A stretch of 64,000 nt of DNA from Microbacterium yannicii (GTDB taxonomy: Bacteria; Actinomycetota; Actinomycetes; Actinomycetales; Microbacteriaceae): NCBI RefSeq assembly GCF_024055635.1, contig NZ_JAMXMB010000006.1:124001-188000 (forward strand), written 5' to 3'. A program made the position numbers and the translations under genes. Every line of letters begins with the position of its first letter. Positions within the stretch are counted from its first letter, which is position 1. This document shows, in pieces, positions 51,005-62,966 of this stretch. The notes beneath the pieces are model-generated. The model worked only from the letters and a program-made list of their open reading frames with translations. It was not told the origin of the DNA and made no database searches.

Positions 51005-52933
51005 ATGGCGCGTTCCACCCCCACCGTCCCGTACAAGCCGAACCCGGGAGAGATCCCGACCAATCCGGGCGTCTACCGGTTCCGCGATCGGGACGGGCGC
51101 GTGCTCTACGTCGGCAAGGCGAAGAACCTCCGCGCACGCCTGTCGAACTACTTCGCTCCGCTGCACACGCTGCACGAGCGCACCCGGCGCATGGTCACGA
51201 CGGCGGCATCGGTGGAGTGGACCGTCGTCGCGACGGACGTCGACTCGCTGCAGCTCGAATACCAGTGGATCAAGGAATTCGATCCGCCCTTCAACGTGCG
51301 GTACAAGGACGACAAGTCCTACCCCTTCATGGCGATCACGCTCGCCGACGAGGCGCCGCGGGTGATCGTGACCCGCAACCGGCGCATTCCGGGCGCGAAG
51401 TACTTCGGGCCGTATCCGAAGGTGTGGGCGGTGCACGACACCATCGACCTGATGATCAAGGTCTTCCCGATCCGCACGTGCAGCGACGCGTCGTACAAGA
51501 AGGCGATGGCGACCGGCCGCCCCTGCTTCCCCGGGCAGATCGGGCGCTGCGGCGGGCCGTGCTCGATGAAGGTCACGATCGAGGAGCACCGCGCGATCGT
51601 CGACGACTTCATCGCCTTCATGTCGGGCGGCGACCAGCGCTTCACGAAAGAGCTGACGGCGCGCATGCGCGAGGCCTCCGCCGCGATGGACTATGAGGCT
51701 GCGGCGCTCTACCGCGACCGCCTGCAGTCGATCGACGCGGTGCTGAACAAGAGCGCGCTGGTGCTGGCGCCCGACACCGACGCGGACCTGTTCGGCATCG
51801 CCGAGGACGAGCTCGCCGCCACGGTGCAGCACTTCGTGATCCGCGGTGGTCGCGTGCGCGGTGTGCGCGCCACGACGATCGAGAAGGAGATCGACATCTC
51901 CGACGGGGATCTCGTCGACCAGGTGATCCAGCGCACGTACGGCAACGCCGCGGGCGCCGACATCCCGAAGCAGGTGCTGGTGCCCTCGATGCCCGACGAC
52001 GCGGCCGACCTCGAAGAGTGGCTGCGCACCCGGCGGGGCAGGAACGTGACGATCCAGGTGGCGCAGCGGGGCCGCAAGGCGGACCTGATGCGCACGGCCA
52101 CGCTCAACGCCCAGCAGGCGCTGATGCTGCACAAGACCCGGCGCACCAGCGACTACGTCGCCCGCAGCCAGGCGCTCACCGACCTGCAGGAGGCGCTCGA
52201 CCTCGCCGAGGCGCCGCTGCGCATCGAGTGCTTCGACGTGTCGCACCTCAGCGGCACCAACGTGGTGGCGTCGATGGTGGTCTTCGAGGACGGGCTGCCG
52301 CGCAAGGACCAGTACCGCTCGTTCGGCGTCGCTGAGACGACGGACGACACCGATTCGCTGTACCAGGTGCTCACCCGCCGCCTCGCGTACGTCGACCGCC
52401 CCGACGAGAACGAGACTGCGCCCGAGCCGGACGTCACCTCCGACGAGACGGTGGTGACCGAGCGGCGGCGCCCCCGCTTCGCCTACCGACCGCAGCTGCT
52501 GGTGGTCGACGGCGGCAAGCCGCAGGTCGAGGCGGCCGCCCGCGCGCTCCGGGACGCGGGTCATGAGGAGATCGCTCTGTGCGGCATCGCCAAGCGCCTC
52601 GAAGAGGTGTGGCTGCCGGGGGAGGAGTACCCGGTCATCCTGCCGCGCACCTCCGAGGCGCTCTATCTGCTGCAGCGGCTCCGCGACGAGGCGCACCGCT
52701 TCGCCATCACCCACCAGCGACGCCGGCGGCGACGCGACATCCAGAGCGTGCTGGCCGAGGTGCCGGGGCTCGGCGATGCCCGTATCAAGGCGCTTCTGCG
52801 GCATTTCGGATCCGTTACGGCGCTGCGCAAGGCCACTCCGGACGAGATCTCCGAGCTGCCGGGCATCGGGCCCAAGCTCGCCGCGTCGATACACGCCCAC
52901 CTGTCGGAGCCCGCCCCGGCGGCCAGTGGGTAG
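51005..52933 (+). CDS. uvrC: Excinuclease ABC subunit C
   Basis: Nuclease subunit making both incisions around the lesion, 642 residues. The N-terminal GIY-YIG domain has [21 protein letters not shown], the UvrBC-binding region ([21 protein letters not shown]) is near residue 220, and the RNase H-like endonuclease has [16 protein letters not shown] and [11 protein letters not shown]. The C-terminal tandem helix-hairpin-helix ends the chain. A charged loop of ~40 residues (rich in Glu, Asp and Pro) is inserted before the VDGGKPQ motif. Confidence 0.98.
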   Translation: MARSTPTVPYKPNPGEIPTNPGVYRFRDRDGRVLYVGKAKNLRARLSNYFAPLHTLHERTRRMVTTAASVEWTVVATDVDSLQLEYQWIKEFDPPFNVRYKDDKSYPFMAITLADEAPRVIVTRNRRIPGAKYFGPYPKVWAVHDTIDLMIKVFPIRTCSDASYKKAMATGRPCFPGQIGRCGGPCSMKVTIEEHRAIVDDFIAFMSGGDQRFTKELTARMREASAAMDYEAAALYRDRLQSIDAVLNKSALVLAPDTDADLFGIAEDELAATVQHFVIRGGRVRGVRATTIEKEIDISDGDLVDQVIQRTYGNAAGADIPKQVLVPSMPDDAADLEEWLRTRRGRNVTIQVAQRGRKADLMRTATLNAQQALMLHKTRRTSDYVARSQALTDLQEALDLAEAPLRIECFDVSHLSGTNVVASMVVFEDGLPRKDQYRSFGVAETTDDTDSLYQVLTRRLAYVDRPDENETAPEPDVTSDETVVTERRRPRFAYRPQLLVVDGGKPQVEAAARALRDAGHEEIALCGIAKRLEEVWLPGEEYPVILPRTSEALYLLQRLRDEAHRFAITHQRRRRRRDIQSVLAEVPGLGDARIKALLRHFGSVTALRKATPDEISELPGIGPKLAASIHAHLSEPAPAASG

Positions 52934-52955
52934 GCTGGGCTCGACGGGGGTGGTC

Positions 52956-53837
52956 ATGGGCGAGGCGACGCATCAGGACATCGGAGAAGTGCTGATCGTC
53001 ACGGGGATGTCGGGTGCCGGGCGTTCTACGGCGGCGAACGCGCTCGAAGACCTCGACTGGTACGTGGTCGACAATCTGCCGCCGCAGATGCTCAAGCCCC
53101 TGCTCGACCTCACGGAGCTCGCCGGGGGAGTGCTGCCCCGGGTCGCCGTCGTCGTCGATGTGCGCGGCCGGGACCTCTTCTCCAACCTGCCCGATGCGAT
53201 GCGCGCGCTCCGCGAGCGCCGGCAGATCCGCGTGATGTTCCTGGATGCCTCGGACGAGGTGCTCGTCCGCCGGTTCGAGGCGGTGCGCCGCCCGCATCCT
53301 CTGCAGGGCGGGGGCACCATTCTCGACGGCATCCGCCGGGAGCGCGCGCGCCTGGCCGCCGTCCGCGAGGGTGCCGACATCATCGTCGACACGTCGTCGT
53401 ACAACATCCACCAGCTCGCGACGAAGGTGGCCGACCTCTTCACCGAGGAAGGAGCGGCGCGCCACACTCTCACGCTCCAGAGCTTCGGCTTCAAGTACGG
53501 GCTGCCGCCCGATGCCGACCTCGTGGCCGACATGCGCTTCCTCCCGAACCCGTTCTGGGACGAGCGACTGCGGCCCTTCACCGGCGAGGACGCCGAGGTG
53601 CGCGACTACGTGCTGTCGCAGACGGGGGCGGCCGAGTTCCTCGACGCGTACAGCGCCGCGCTGCGACCGGTGCTCGAGGGGTATCAGCGCGAGAACAAGA
53701 GCCACTCGGTCGTCGCCGTCGGATGCACCGGCGGAAAGCACCGCTCGGTGGTGATGGTCCGCGAGCTCGCGGAGCGCCTTGCGGAGGTCCCGGGCGTGGC
53801 AGTTCGCGTGACGCATCGCGACCTCGGACGGGAGTGA
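52956..53837 (+). CDS. rapZ: RNase adapter protein RapZ / nucleotide-binding protein
   Basis: 293 residues. P-loop [17 protein letters not shown], with Arg where most P-loops have Lys, then [18 protein letters not shown] and the C-terminal [34 protein letters not shown]. In E. coli RapZ directs degradation of GlmZ RNA; in actinobacteria the role is unclear. A GTG at 52950 is an alternative start; a TAGGCT box lies at 52931-52936. The usual yvcK gene is missing between it and whiA. Confidence 0.95.
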   Translation: MGEATHQDIGEVLIVTGMSGAGRSTAANALEDLDWYVVDNLPPQMLKPLLDLTELAGGVLPRVAVVVDVRGRDLFSNLPDAMRALRERRQIRVMFLDASDEVLVRRFEAVRRPHPLQGGGTILDGIRRERARLAAVREGADIIVDTSSYNIHQLATKVADLFTEEGAARHTLTLQSFGFKYGLPPDADLVADMRFLPNPFWDERLRPFTGEDAEVRDYVLSQTGAAEFLDAYSAALRPVLEGYQRENKSHSVVAVGCTGGKHRSVVMVRELAERLAEVPGVAVRVTHRDLGRE

Positions 53838-53904
53838 TGAGGTCCCCGGCCGAACCGGCCGGTAGGGTGGAGGGTCGTTCCGAAAAGACCCGCGAAGGAG
53901 ACCC

Positions 53905-54882
53905 GTGTCGCTGACCGCTGACGTGAAGGCCGAGCTGATCACCGTGCGAGACCCGCGCCCCACCGCGCGGGTCGCCGAGCTCACGTCGCTGCTGCGATTC
54001 TCGGGCGGACTGCACTCGATCGCGAACCGCGTCGCGGTCGAGGCCGAGCTCGACTCCGACATCCTCGCCCGGCGCACCGCGCGCGACCTCGTCGAGCTGT
54101 ACGGCGTGCGGCCGGAGCTCGTCCACGTGCAGGGGTCGGGCGCACGCACCGGCAGCCACTACGCCGTCCGCGTGATCGAGGGCGGCGAGACGCTCGCCCG
54201 CCAGACCGGCCTGCTGGACCAGCGACGCCGACCCGTCCGCGGGCTTCCGAACAAGCTCACGACGGGCTCGCGCGGAGATCTCGCCGCCATCTGGCGTGGC
54301 GCATTCCTGGCGGCCGGCACGCTCACCGACCCGGGTCGGTCCGCGGCGCTCGAGATCACGTGCCCGTCGTCCGAGGCCGCGATGGCCCTCGTCGGCGCCG
54401 CGCACCGCCTCGGCATCGCCGGCAAGGCCCGCGAGGTGCGCGGGATCCCGCGCGTCGTGGTCCGCGAGGGCGAGGCGATCCGCGCCGCACTCGCCACCAT
54501 GGGCGCGGTGCGCGCCGCCGCCGACTGGGACCAGATGCGTCAGCGCCGCGAGGTGCGTGCGGGCGTCAACCGGCTCGTCAACTTCGACGACGCCAACCTG
54601 CGGCGCTCCGCTCAGGCCGCCGTCGCCGCCTGCGCCCGCGTCGAGCGCGCGCTCGCGATCCTCGGCGACGAGGTGCCCGAGCACCTCCGCCAGGCCGGCG
54701 ACCTGCGTCTGGCGCACCGCGACGCGAGTCTGGACGAGCTCGGACACCACGCCGACCCGCCCCTCACGAAGGACGCCGTCGCCGGTCGCATCCGTCGCCT
54801 TCTGGCGATGGCCGACAAGAAGGCCGAGATCGAGGGTCTGCCCGGCACCGAGTCCGCCGTCCCCGCCGGGATCGAGGACTGA
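53905..54882 (+). CDS. whiA: DNA-binding protein WhiA
   Basis: 325 residues. The N-terminal part is related to LAGLIDADG homing endonucleases but lacks nuclease acidic residues ([35 protein letters not shown]), and the C-terminal helix-turn-helix has [30 protein letters not shown] divided over the recognition helices. In sporulating actinobacteria it controls cell division genes with WhiB; it is also kept in non-sporulating relatives. GTG start with AAGGAG, and TAGGGT lies upstream. Confidence 0.96.
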   Translation: MSLTADVKAELITVRDPRPTARVAELTSLLRFSGGLHSIANRVAVEAELDSDILARRTARDLVELYGVRPELVHVQGSGARTGSHYAVRVIEGGETLARQTGLLDQRRRPVRGLPNKLTTGSRGDLAAIWRGAFLAAGTLTDPGRSAALEITCPSSEAAMALVGAAHRLGIAGKAREVRGIPRVVVREGEAIRAALATMGAVRAAADWDQMRQRREVRAGVNRLVNFDDANLRRSAQAAVAACARVERALAILGDEVPEHLRQAGDLRLAHRDASLDELGHHADPPLTKDAVAGRIRRLLAMADKKAEIEGLPGTESAVPAGIED

Positions 54883-55034
54883 TTCCCGCACGGATGCCGG
54901 GGGCCGCGGCATCCGCGTTTCACACGTCACAGTGGGAAGCAACCCCGTCTCCCGGGTGTTGCCGCTCAGTAGGATGATTCCGTCACCCTCGCTGCGCCGG
55001 GGATTTCGGCGCGCGCCGACAGGAAGAAGAGAAC

Positions 55035-55661
55035 ATGGCGAAGTACACCTTGCCCGACCTCCCTTACGACTACGCCGCCCTCGAGCCGCACATCAGCGGC
55101 AAGATCATGGAGCTGCACCACAGCAAGCACCACCAGGCGTACGTCACCGGCGCGAACACCGCGCTGGAGCAGCTGGCCGAGGCGCGTGAGTCCGGCAACC
55201 TGGCCAACGTGAACAAGCTCGAGAAGGACCTCGCGTTCAACCTCGGCGGTCACGTCAACCACTCGATCTTCTGGACCAACCTGTCGCCCGAGGGCGGCGG
55301 AGAGCCCGAGGGCGAGCTGCGCGCCGCGATCGACGAGTTCTTCGGCGGCTTCGACAAGTTCCAGGCGCACTTCACCGCCGCCGCGACCGGTATCCAGGGC
55401 TCCGGCTGGGCCGTGCTCAGCTGGGACCCGATCGGCGAGCAGCTCATCATCCAGCAGCTGTTCGACCAGCAGAGCAACACCGCGCAGGGCACGATCCCGG
55501 TGTTCCAGCTCGACATGTGGGAGCACGCCTTCTACCTCGACTACCTCAACGTCAAGGCCGATTACGTGAAGGCCGTCTGGAACATCGCGAACTGGCAGAA
55601 CGTGGCGCAGCGCCTCGACGCCGCCCGTCAGAAGACCTCGGGCCTGCTGGTACTGTCCTAA
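55035..55661 (+). CDS. sodA: Superoxide dismutase (Fe/Mn)
   Basis: 208 residues. Metal ligands are the His in ISGKIMELHHSKHHQAYV and in HVNHSIFW, and the Asp and His of QLDMWEHAFYLDY. The overall pattern (AKYTLPDLPYDYAALEPH start) is that of Mn- or Fe-type dismutases; the metal cannot be told by eye. AGGAAGAAGAG precedes the ATG. TAGGAT upstream at about 54973 may be its -10 box. Confidence 0.97.
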   Translation: MAKYTLPDLPYDYAALEPHISGKIMELHHSKHHQAYVTGANTALEQLAEARESGNLANVNKLEKDLAFNLGGHVNHSIFWTNLSPEGGGEPEGELRAAIDEFFGGFDKFQAHFTAAATGIQGSGWAVLSWDPIGEQLIIQQLFDQQSNTAQGTIPVFQLDMWEHAFYLDYLNVKADYVKAVWNIANWQNVAQRLDAARQKTSGLLVLS

Positions 55662-55664
55662 TAG

Positions 55665-56774
<1,110 letters not shown>

Positions 56775-56783
56775 GCGATCACC

Positions 56784-57988
<1,205 letters not shown>

Positions 57989-57998
<10 letters not shown>

Positions 57999-58807
57999 GC
58001 AATTCCGAAGCGAGCGCTTCGCGCCGCGGTCGCACCCCGCTGATCGCCGGCAACTGGAAGATGAACCTCGACCACCTGCAGGCCGTCGCGTTCGTCCAGA
58101 AGCTGCACTGGGCGCTCAAGGACGCCAAGCACGAGGACGGCTCGGTCGAGGTGGCGGTCTTCCCGCCGTTCACCGACCTCCGCACCGTCCAGACGCTGCT
58201 CGACGCCGACAAGATCCCCTTCGCGCTCGGTGCGCAGGACATCTCGTCCCACGACTCCGGTGCGTACACCGGCGAGGTGTCGGGCGCCTTCCTGGCGAAG
58301 CTCGACAACCGTTACGTGATCATCGGTCACTCCGAGCGTCGCGAGTACCACCACGAGGGCGACGACATCGTCGCCGCCAAGGTGCAGGCCGCGCTGAAGC
58401 ACGGGCTCGTCCCGGTGATCTGCGTGGGCGAGACCGCCGAGGACCTCGAGAAGCACGGCGCGAGCGCGGTGCCGGTCGGTCAGCTCGAGGCTGCTCTGCA
58501 GGGTGTCAAGGCGGATGCCGACATCGTGGTGGCCTACGAGCCCGTGTGGGCGATCGGCTCCGGCCAGGCGGCGACGCCCGAGCAGGCGCAGGAGGTCTGC
58601 GCGAAGCTCCGCGAGGTCATCGCTGCGAAGCTCGGGGCGGATGCCGCGGCCCGCACGCGGGTGCTCTACGGCGGCTCGGTGAAGGCCGCGAACATCGCCA
58701 GCTTCATGCGGGAGCCCGACGTCGACGGTGCGCTGGTCGGTGGTGCGAGCCTCGTCGTCGACGAGTTCGCCGCGATCATCCGCTACCAGAAGCACGTCGG
58801 CGTCTGA
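57989..58807 (+). CDS. tpiA: Triose-phosphate isomerase
   Basis: 272 residues, slightly longer than the usual ~255 because of an N-terminal Ser/Glu-rich extension of ~10 residues. GNWKMN (catalytic Lys), IIGHSERR (catalytic His), AYEPVWAIG (catalytic Glu), and YGGSVKAAN phosphate loop. An alternative later start is not obvious. Ends the gap-pgk-tpiA unit. Confidence 0.98.
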
Positions 58808-58829
58808 CCTTCGACCGGCGGGCGGCGCG

Positions 58830-58869
58830 CTTCGACAGGCTCAGCGACCGGTTGCTGAGCCTGTCGAAG
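58830..58869. repeat. Inverted repeat built from the CTTCGACAGGCTCAGC element
   Basis: A perfect 16-bp inverted repeat (58830-58845 with 58854-58869) and an eight-base loop, plus partly paired GC-rich flanks. It lies 23 bases after tpiA. I recall this sequence core as a common dispersed palindrome in Microbacteriaceae and related genomes. It may end the glycolytic transcript, though there is no T-run. Confidence 0.8.
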
Positions 58870-58889
58870 TACCGCCGCCGTCGTACACG

Positions 58890-58924
58890 TATACTTGACC
58901 CTTGTGCGATCGGCGAACGATCGC
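58890..58924 (+). promoter_or_regulatory. Promoter and leader hairpin of secG
   Basis: TATACT at 58890-58895 is a good -10 box. A perfect 7-bp stem with a GCGAA loop (58906-58912 with 58918-58924) follows in the leader, just upstream of the AAAGG ribosome-binding region. Confidence 0.5.
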
Positions 58925-58944
58925 AGCGAAAGGCTTCAACGACT

Positions 58945-59193
58945 GTGCAGATCCTCGAGTTCGTCCTGCAGGTGCTTCTCGGCATCACGAGTCTCCTGCT
59001 GACCCTCCTCATCCTTCTCCACAAGGGGCGCGGTGGCGGTCTTTCCGACATGTTCGGCGGCGGCATGACGTCCGCTCTCGGATCGTCGGGCCTCGCCGAG
59101 CGCAACCTCAACCGGTTCACGGTGGTGCTCGCTCTGGTGTGGTTCGCCTCGATCGTGGCGCTCGGCCTGATCACGAAGTTCCAGGCCATCTGA
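58945..59193 (+). CDS. secG: Preprotein translocase subunit SecG
   Basis: 82 residues, GTG start. Two membrane helices (ILEFVLQVLLGITSLLLTLL and FTVVLALVWFASIVALGLI) around the conserved HKGRGGGLSDMFGGG loop. Part of the SecYEG channel. Its stop shares a base with the rbpA start (TGATG). The glycolysis-secG-rbpA order is typical of actinobacteria. Confidence 0.95.
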   Translation: MQILEFVLQVLLGITSLLLTLLILLHKGRGGGLSDMFGGGMTSALGSSGLAERNLNRFTVVLALVWFASIVALGLITKFQAI

Positions 59194-59549
59194 TGGCTAC
59201 CGGAGGCAACGCGATCCGCGGCACCCGCGTCGGTGCCGGCCCCATGGGCGAGCAGGACCACGGCTACCACGCCGAGCGCGTGGCCATCTCGTACTGGGAC
59301 GCCCTGGGCAACGAGACGGTCCGCTACTTCGCGGCGGGCATTCCCGAAGAGGAGATCCCCGAGACGATCGACTCGCCCCACTCGGGCCTGCCGGCCGGCC
59401 GCGACAAGGAGAATCCTCCCGCGCTCGCGAAGACCGAGCCGTACAAGACGCATCTCGCGTACGTGAAGGAGCGCCGCACCGAAGAGGAAGCCGAGACGCT
59501 TCTCGACGACGCCCTGCAGCAGCTGCGCGATCGCCGCGGTCAGGGCTGA
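59193..59549 (+). CDS. rbpA: RNA polymerase-binding protein RbpA
   Basis: 118 residues. IRGTRVGAGPMGEQDHG and the region RVAISYWDALGNETVRYFAA, then the acidic segment IPEEEIPETIDSPHSGLPAG, resemble actinobacterial RbpA, an essential activator binding the principal sigma factor. The zinc-binding cysteines seen in some relatives are absent here. A hydrophilic C-terminal helix ends the chain. Probably co-transcribed with secG. Confidence 0.92.
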   Translation: MATGGNAIRGTRVGAGPMGEQDHGYHAERVAISYWDALGNETVRYFAAGIPEEEIPETIDSPHSGLPAGRDKENPPALAKTEPYKTHLAYVKERRTEEEAETLLDDALQQLRDRRGQG

Positions 59550-59562
59550 CCGGCAACGACCA

Positions 59563-59612
59563 AGATAGAGAAGAAGAGCGGATGCCGAGGCATCCGCTCT
59601 TCTTCTCTATCT
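59563..59612. terminator. Very long bidirectional terminator between rbpA and pgl
   Basis: A perfect 24-bp inverted repeat (59563-59586 with 59589-59612) with only two bases between the arms, so the terminal pair probably opens into a four-base loop. The right arm is pyrimidine-rich (CTCTTCTTCTCTATCT) on the + strand, so both directions would end in a U-rich or A-rich stem. It lies between convergent genes. Confidence 0.88.
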
Positions 59613-59631
59613 GGCTGTCCGGCGACCGGCG

Positions 59632-60411
59632 TCAGTACTCGCGGTCGATGAGCTCGGGCGGCACCTGTGCGGCCGCGGCCTGGTCGACGAAGAACGTCGT
59701 GCGTTTGCGACCCTTGGCCCCGGCCGCGGGGACGCTCGCGTAGCTGGCACCGGCGAGGGCGAGCCCAAGGGCGGCCGCCTTGTCGGGGCCCGAGAGCACG
59801 AGCCACACGCGCTTGGAGCTGTTGATGACCGGACGCGTCATGGTGATGCGCTCCGGCGGGGGCTTGGGGGAGTCGCGCACCGGGACGACGGAGCGGTCCG
59901 TGATCTGGATCTCGGCGCGGTCGGGGAAGAGCGACGCGATGTGACCGTCCGGCCCGACACCGAGGAAGCACACATCGAATGACGGCCAGGGGCCCTCGGC
60001 ACCGGGGAAGCGGGCCAGTTCCTCCGCGTACGCGGCGGCGGCGCCGTCGAGGTCGACCCCGTCGTCGCTGGCGCGGGCGGCGTGGATGTTCTCCGCCGGG
60101 ATCTCCAGACCGTCGAGGAACGCCTCCCGAGCCTGATGGTCGTTGCGCTCCGCGTGTCCGAGGGGCAGGAACCTCTCGTCGCTCCACCAGAAGTGGACGC
60201 GCGACCACTCGATGCGGCCCGCACGAGGGTGGCGTCCTGCCGCAGCGAGCACTGCCGCACCCATCGATCCGCCCGTGAGGGAGACGTGGGCGAGCTTGCC
60301 GTCATCGACACGCTTCGCGACCCTGCTGAGGAAGCGCGGAGCGACGGATTCGACGAGAGCAGCGGGATCCGGACTGATGATGACGCGCTTCTCGGCCCAA
60401 CCCTCAGGCAT
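59632..60411 (-). CDS. pgl: 6-phosphogluconolactonase
   Basis: Hydrolyses 6-phosphogluconolactone in the oxidative pentose-phosphate pathway. 259 residues, with LTGGSMGAAVL, FWWSDERFLP, and LGVGPDGHIASLFP containing the catalytic His. The ends match the family. Last gene in pgi-zwf-opcA-pgl. Confidence 0.97.
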   Translation of the reverse strand: MPEGWAEKRVIISPDPAALVESVAPRFLSRVAKRVDDGKLAHVSLTGGSMGAAVLAAAGRHPRAGRIEWSRVHFWWSDERFLPLGHAERNDHQAREAFLDGLEIPAENIHAARASDDGVDLDGAAAAYAEELARFPGAEGPWPSFDVCFLGVGPDGHIASLFPDRAEIQITDRSVVPVRDSPKPPPERITMTRPVINSSKRVWLVLSGPDKAAALGLALAGASYASVPAAGAKGRKRTTFFVDQAAAAQVPPELIDREY

Positions 60412-60447
60412 CCGTCTGCGTCCTGTCCGTCACCCGCGCACTGTCCA

Positions 60448-61404
60448 TCAGGCCTGCGTCCCCTTCGTCGCCGGAGGGTCGAGCAGCTGCCAGCCCTCGG
60501 TGATCACTCGACCATACAGGACGTCCGGGTCCAGGCGACGGAGCTCCTCGGCCAGGCATTCGCGCAGCGTCCGGCGCGGGAAAGCGAGGTCGTGCGTGGG
60601 CTGTCCCGGCTGCGTGAGGATCGCCACACCCGGCGTCGGACGCTCCAGGAGCACCTCGCCACTGGGACGCACCAGTGCGACCGACTTGATGCCGTGCGGC
60701 CACTCCTCGGGGTCGAGGTAGGCCCAGTCCACGGGCACGTCGAGCGCGAGGCGCAGCCATGCCGCCAGCAGCGCCGTCGACGGAGAGTCCGACGCTCCGC
60801 GTACTCGGACGCCCACGACCGGCTCGTACGGGGGCTGGTCGAGGATTGCGGCCAGCTGCTCGCGCCACCGGGTCAGGCGCGTCCACGCGAGATCGGTGTC
60901 GCCCGGCGCGTACTGCTCGCCGAGATCGGCGACCCAGGCCGACGGGTTGGACTTCGTCGCGGCATCCGTGATCCTGCGCTGCGCGATACGGCCGATCGAC
61001 GTCTTCGAGATGTGATCGGGAGTCCGGTTGGGCCACCACACCACCACCGGCGCGTCGGGCAGCAGGAGACCGGTCACCAGGCTCTCGAGGTTGGAGCGTC
61101 CGGCGTCGCCCAGGGCCCGCAGCGTCACGACCTCGCTGGCGCCCGCGTCACCTCCGACCCGGATCTGGGCGTCCAGGCGCGACTCGCTGTCGTCGCCGTC
61201 CGGAAGCATGAGAACGATGACGCGCATCGGGTGCTCGCGCGACGCGTCATTCGCTGCTTCGATCACCTCTTCGACCGCGCCCTCGCGGGTCAGAATGATG
61301 AGCGTCAGCACACGGCCGAGCGCGACCGCACCGCCCTCTTCGCGCACGTTGACCAATGCGCGGGAGATCTTGCTGACAGTGGTGTCGGGAAGGTCGACGA
61401 TCAC
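60448..61404 (-). CDS. opcA: Glucose-6-phosphate dehydrogenase assembly protein OpcA
   Basis: 318 residues. Actinobacterial and cyanobacterial accessory factor that supports G6PDH activity. Conserved segments: RALVNVREEGGAVALGRVLTLI, LPDAPVVVWWPNRTPD, and TRWREQLAAILDQPPYEPV. The GTG start at 61404 overlaps the zwf stop by four bases (GTGA). The upstream frame opposite zwf is not coding. Confidence 0.95.
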   Translation of the reverse strand: MIVDLPDTTVSKISRALVNVREEGGAVALGRVLTLIILTREGAVEEVIEAANDASREHPMRVIVLMLPDGDDSESRLDAQIRVGGDAGASEVVTLRALGDAGRSNLESLVTGLLLPDAPVVVWWPNRTPDHISKTSIGRIAQRRITDAATKSNPSAWVADLGEQYAPGDTDLAWTRLTRWREQLAAILDQPPYEPVVGVRVRGASDSPSTALLAAWLRLALDVPVDWAYLDPEEWPHGIKSVALVRPSGEVLLERPTPGVAILTQPGQPTHDLAFPRRTLRECLAEELRRLDPDVLYGRVITEGWQLLDPPATKGTQA

Positions 61405-62951
61405 GGGCGCCTCCAGGTGCGACCATCGCGGGCGAGCATCTCGTCCGCGGATTCCGGGCCCCACGACCCGGGCGAGTACTGTTCGAGCGGGCCGCCCTGG
61501 GCTTCCCAGAACTCCTCGATCGGGTCGAGGATCTTCCACGACAGCTCGACTTCTTCGTGCCGCGGGAACAGCGGCGGGTCGCCGAGCAGCACGTCGAGGA
61601 TCAGGCGCTCGTAGGCCTCGGGGCTGGCCTCGGTGAAGGCGTGGCCGTAGCCGAAGTCCATCGTGACATCGCGGACCTGAGCGCCGGCGCCTGGCACCTT
61701 CGAGCCGAAGCGGATGGTCACGCCCTCGTCGGGCTGGACGCGGATCACGAGGGCATTCTGCCCCTGGCCCGACGTCTGGCTGCGGGAGAACAGCAGCTCG
61801 GGAGCCCGCTTGAAGACCACCGCGATCTCGGTGACGCGACGTCCGAGGCGCTTGCCGGTGCGCAGGTAGAACGGCACCCCCGCCCAGCGACGGGTGTTGA
61901 CCTCCAGGGTCACCGCCGCGTACGTCTCGGTCGTGGACTGCGGGTTCATGCCGTCTTCCTCGAGGAAGCCGAGCACCTTCTCGCCCCCCTGCCACCCACC
62001 GGCGTACTGACCGCGTGCGGTCGAACGCGCCAGGTCGGCGGGAAGGGTGACGGCGGCGAGCACCTTCTCCTTCTCGGCGCGGAGGTCCTTCGCATCGAAC
62101 GAGATGGGCTCCTCCATGGCTGTCAAAGCCATGAGCTGGAGCAGGTGGTTCTGGATGACGTCGCGGGCGGCGCCGACTCCGTCGTAGTAGCCGGCGCGGC
62201 CGCCCACGCCGATGTCTTCTGCCATCGTGATCTGCACGTGGTCGACATAGTTGCGGTTCCAGATCGGCTCGTACAGCTCGTTCGCGAACCGCAGCGCCAG
62301 GATGTTCTGGACGGTCTCCTTGCCGAGGTAGTGATCGATCCGGAAGATCGAGTCCGTCGGAAAGGCCGAGCGCAGGACATCGTTAAGCGCGCGCGCTGAC
62401 TCCAGGTCGTGACCGAACGGCTTCTCGATGACGACGCGGCGCCAGCGGTCGGGTCGGTCGGCGGTGTCGTCGACCAGACCCGACGCCTTCAGCTGCTCCG
62501 CCACCAGCGGGAACGCCTTCGGCGGGATCGACAGGTAGTACGCGTGATTGCCCATCGTGCCGCGCTCGGTGTCGAGCTTGTCGACGGTGTCCTTCAGACG
62601 GCGGAACGCCTCCGGGTCGTCGAACTCGCCCGAGACGAAGCGGATGCCCTGGAGCAGCTGCTGCCACGTCTCGTCGCGGAACTCGGTGCGCGCGTGCTGT
62701 CGTACAGCGTCATAGACCACCTTGGCGAAGTCCTGGTCCGCCCAGTCTCGCCGGGCGAACCCGACCAGCGCGAACCCCGGGGGCAGAAGCCCGCGATTGG
62801 CGAGGTCGTAGACGGCGGGCATGAGCTTCTTGCGGGAGAGATCTCCCGTGACGCCGAAGATGACGAGCGCGCTCGGGCCCGCGATGCGGTTGAGGCGACG
62901 GTCTTCGGGGTCGCGCAGCGGGTTGTGCCCGCGCGTGATCTCGACGGTCAT
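61401..62951 (-). CDS. zwf: Glucose-6-phosphate 1-dehydrogenase
   Basis: First enzyme of the oxidative pentose-phosphate pathway. 516 residues. The dinucleotide site is FGVTGDLSRKKLMPA, and the catalytic substrate site is RIDHYLGKETVQN. Further conserved parts are KPFGHDLESA and RTGKRLGRR. It overlaps opcA and follows pgi by 15 bases. Confidence 0.98.
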   Translation of the reverse strand: MTVEITRGHNPLRDPEDRRLNRIAGPSALVIFGVTGDLSRKKLMPAVYDLANRGLLPPGFALVGFARRDWADQDFAKVVYDAVRQHARTEFRDETWQQLLQGIRFVSGEFDDPEAFRRLKDTVDKLDTERGTMGNHAYYLSIPPKAFPLVAEQLKASGLVDDTADRPDRWRRVVIEKPFGHDLESARALNDVLRSAFPTDSIFRIDHYLGKETVQNILALRFANELYEPIWNRNYVDHVQITMAEDIGVGGRAGYYDGVGAARDVIQNHLLQLMALTAMEEPISFDAKDLRAEKEKVLAAVTLPADLARSTARGQYAGGWQGGEKVLGFLEEDGMNPQSTTETYAAVTLEVNTRRWAGVPFYLRTGKRLGRRVTEIAVVFKRAPELLFSRSQTSGQGQNALVIRVQPDEGVTIRFGSKVPGAGAQVRDVTMDFGYGHAFTEASPEAYERLILDVLLGDPPLFPRHEEVELSWKILDPIEEFWEAQGGPLEQYSPGSWGPESADEMLARDGRTWRRP

Positions 62952-62966
62952 GGGGGGTTCGAACTC

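Noticed and set aside
47145-51137. 1330-codon open frame antisense to the DUF58, membrane protein and uvrA genes
   Set aside because: A GC-rich shadow frame: it lies opposite strongly conserved genes, has no recognisable domains and reads as Arg/Asp/His-rich low complexity.
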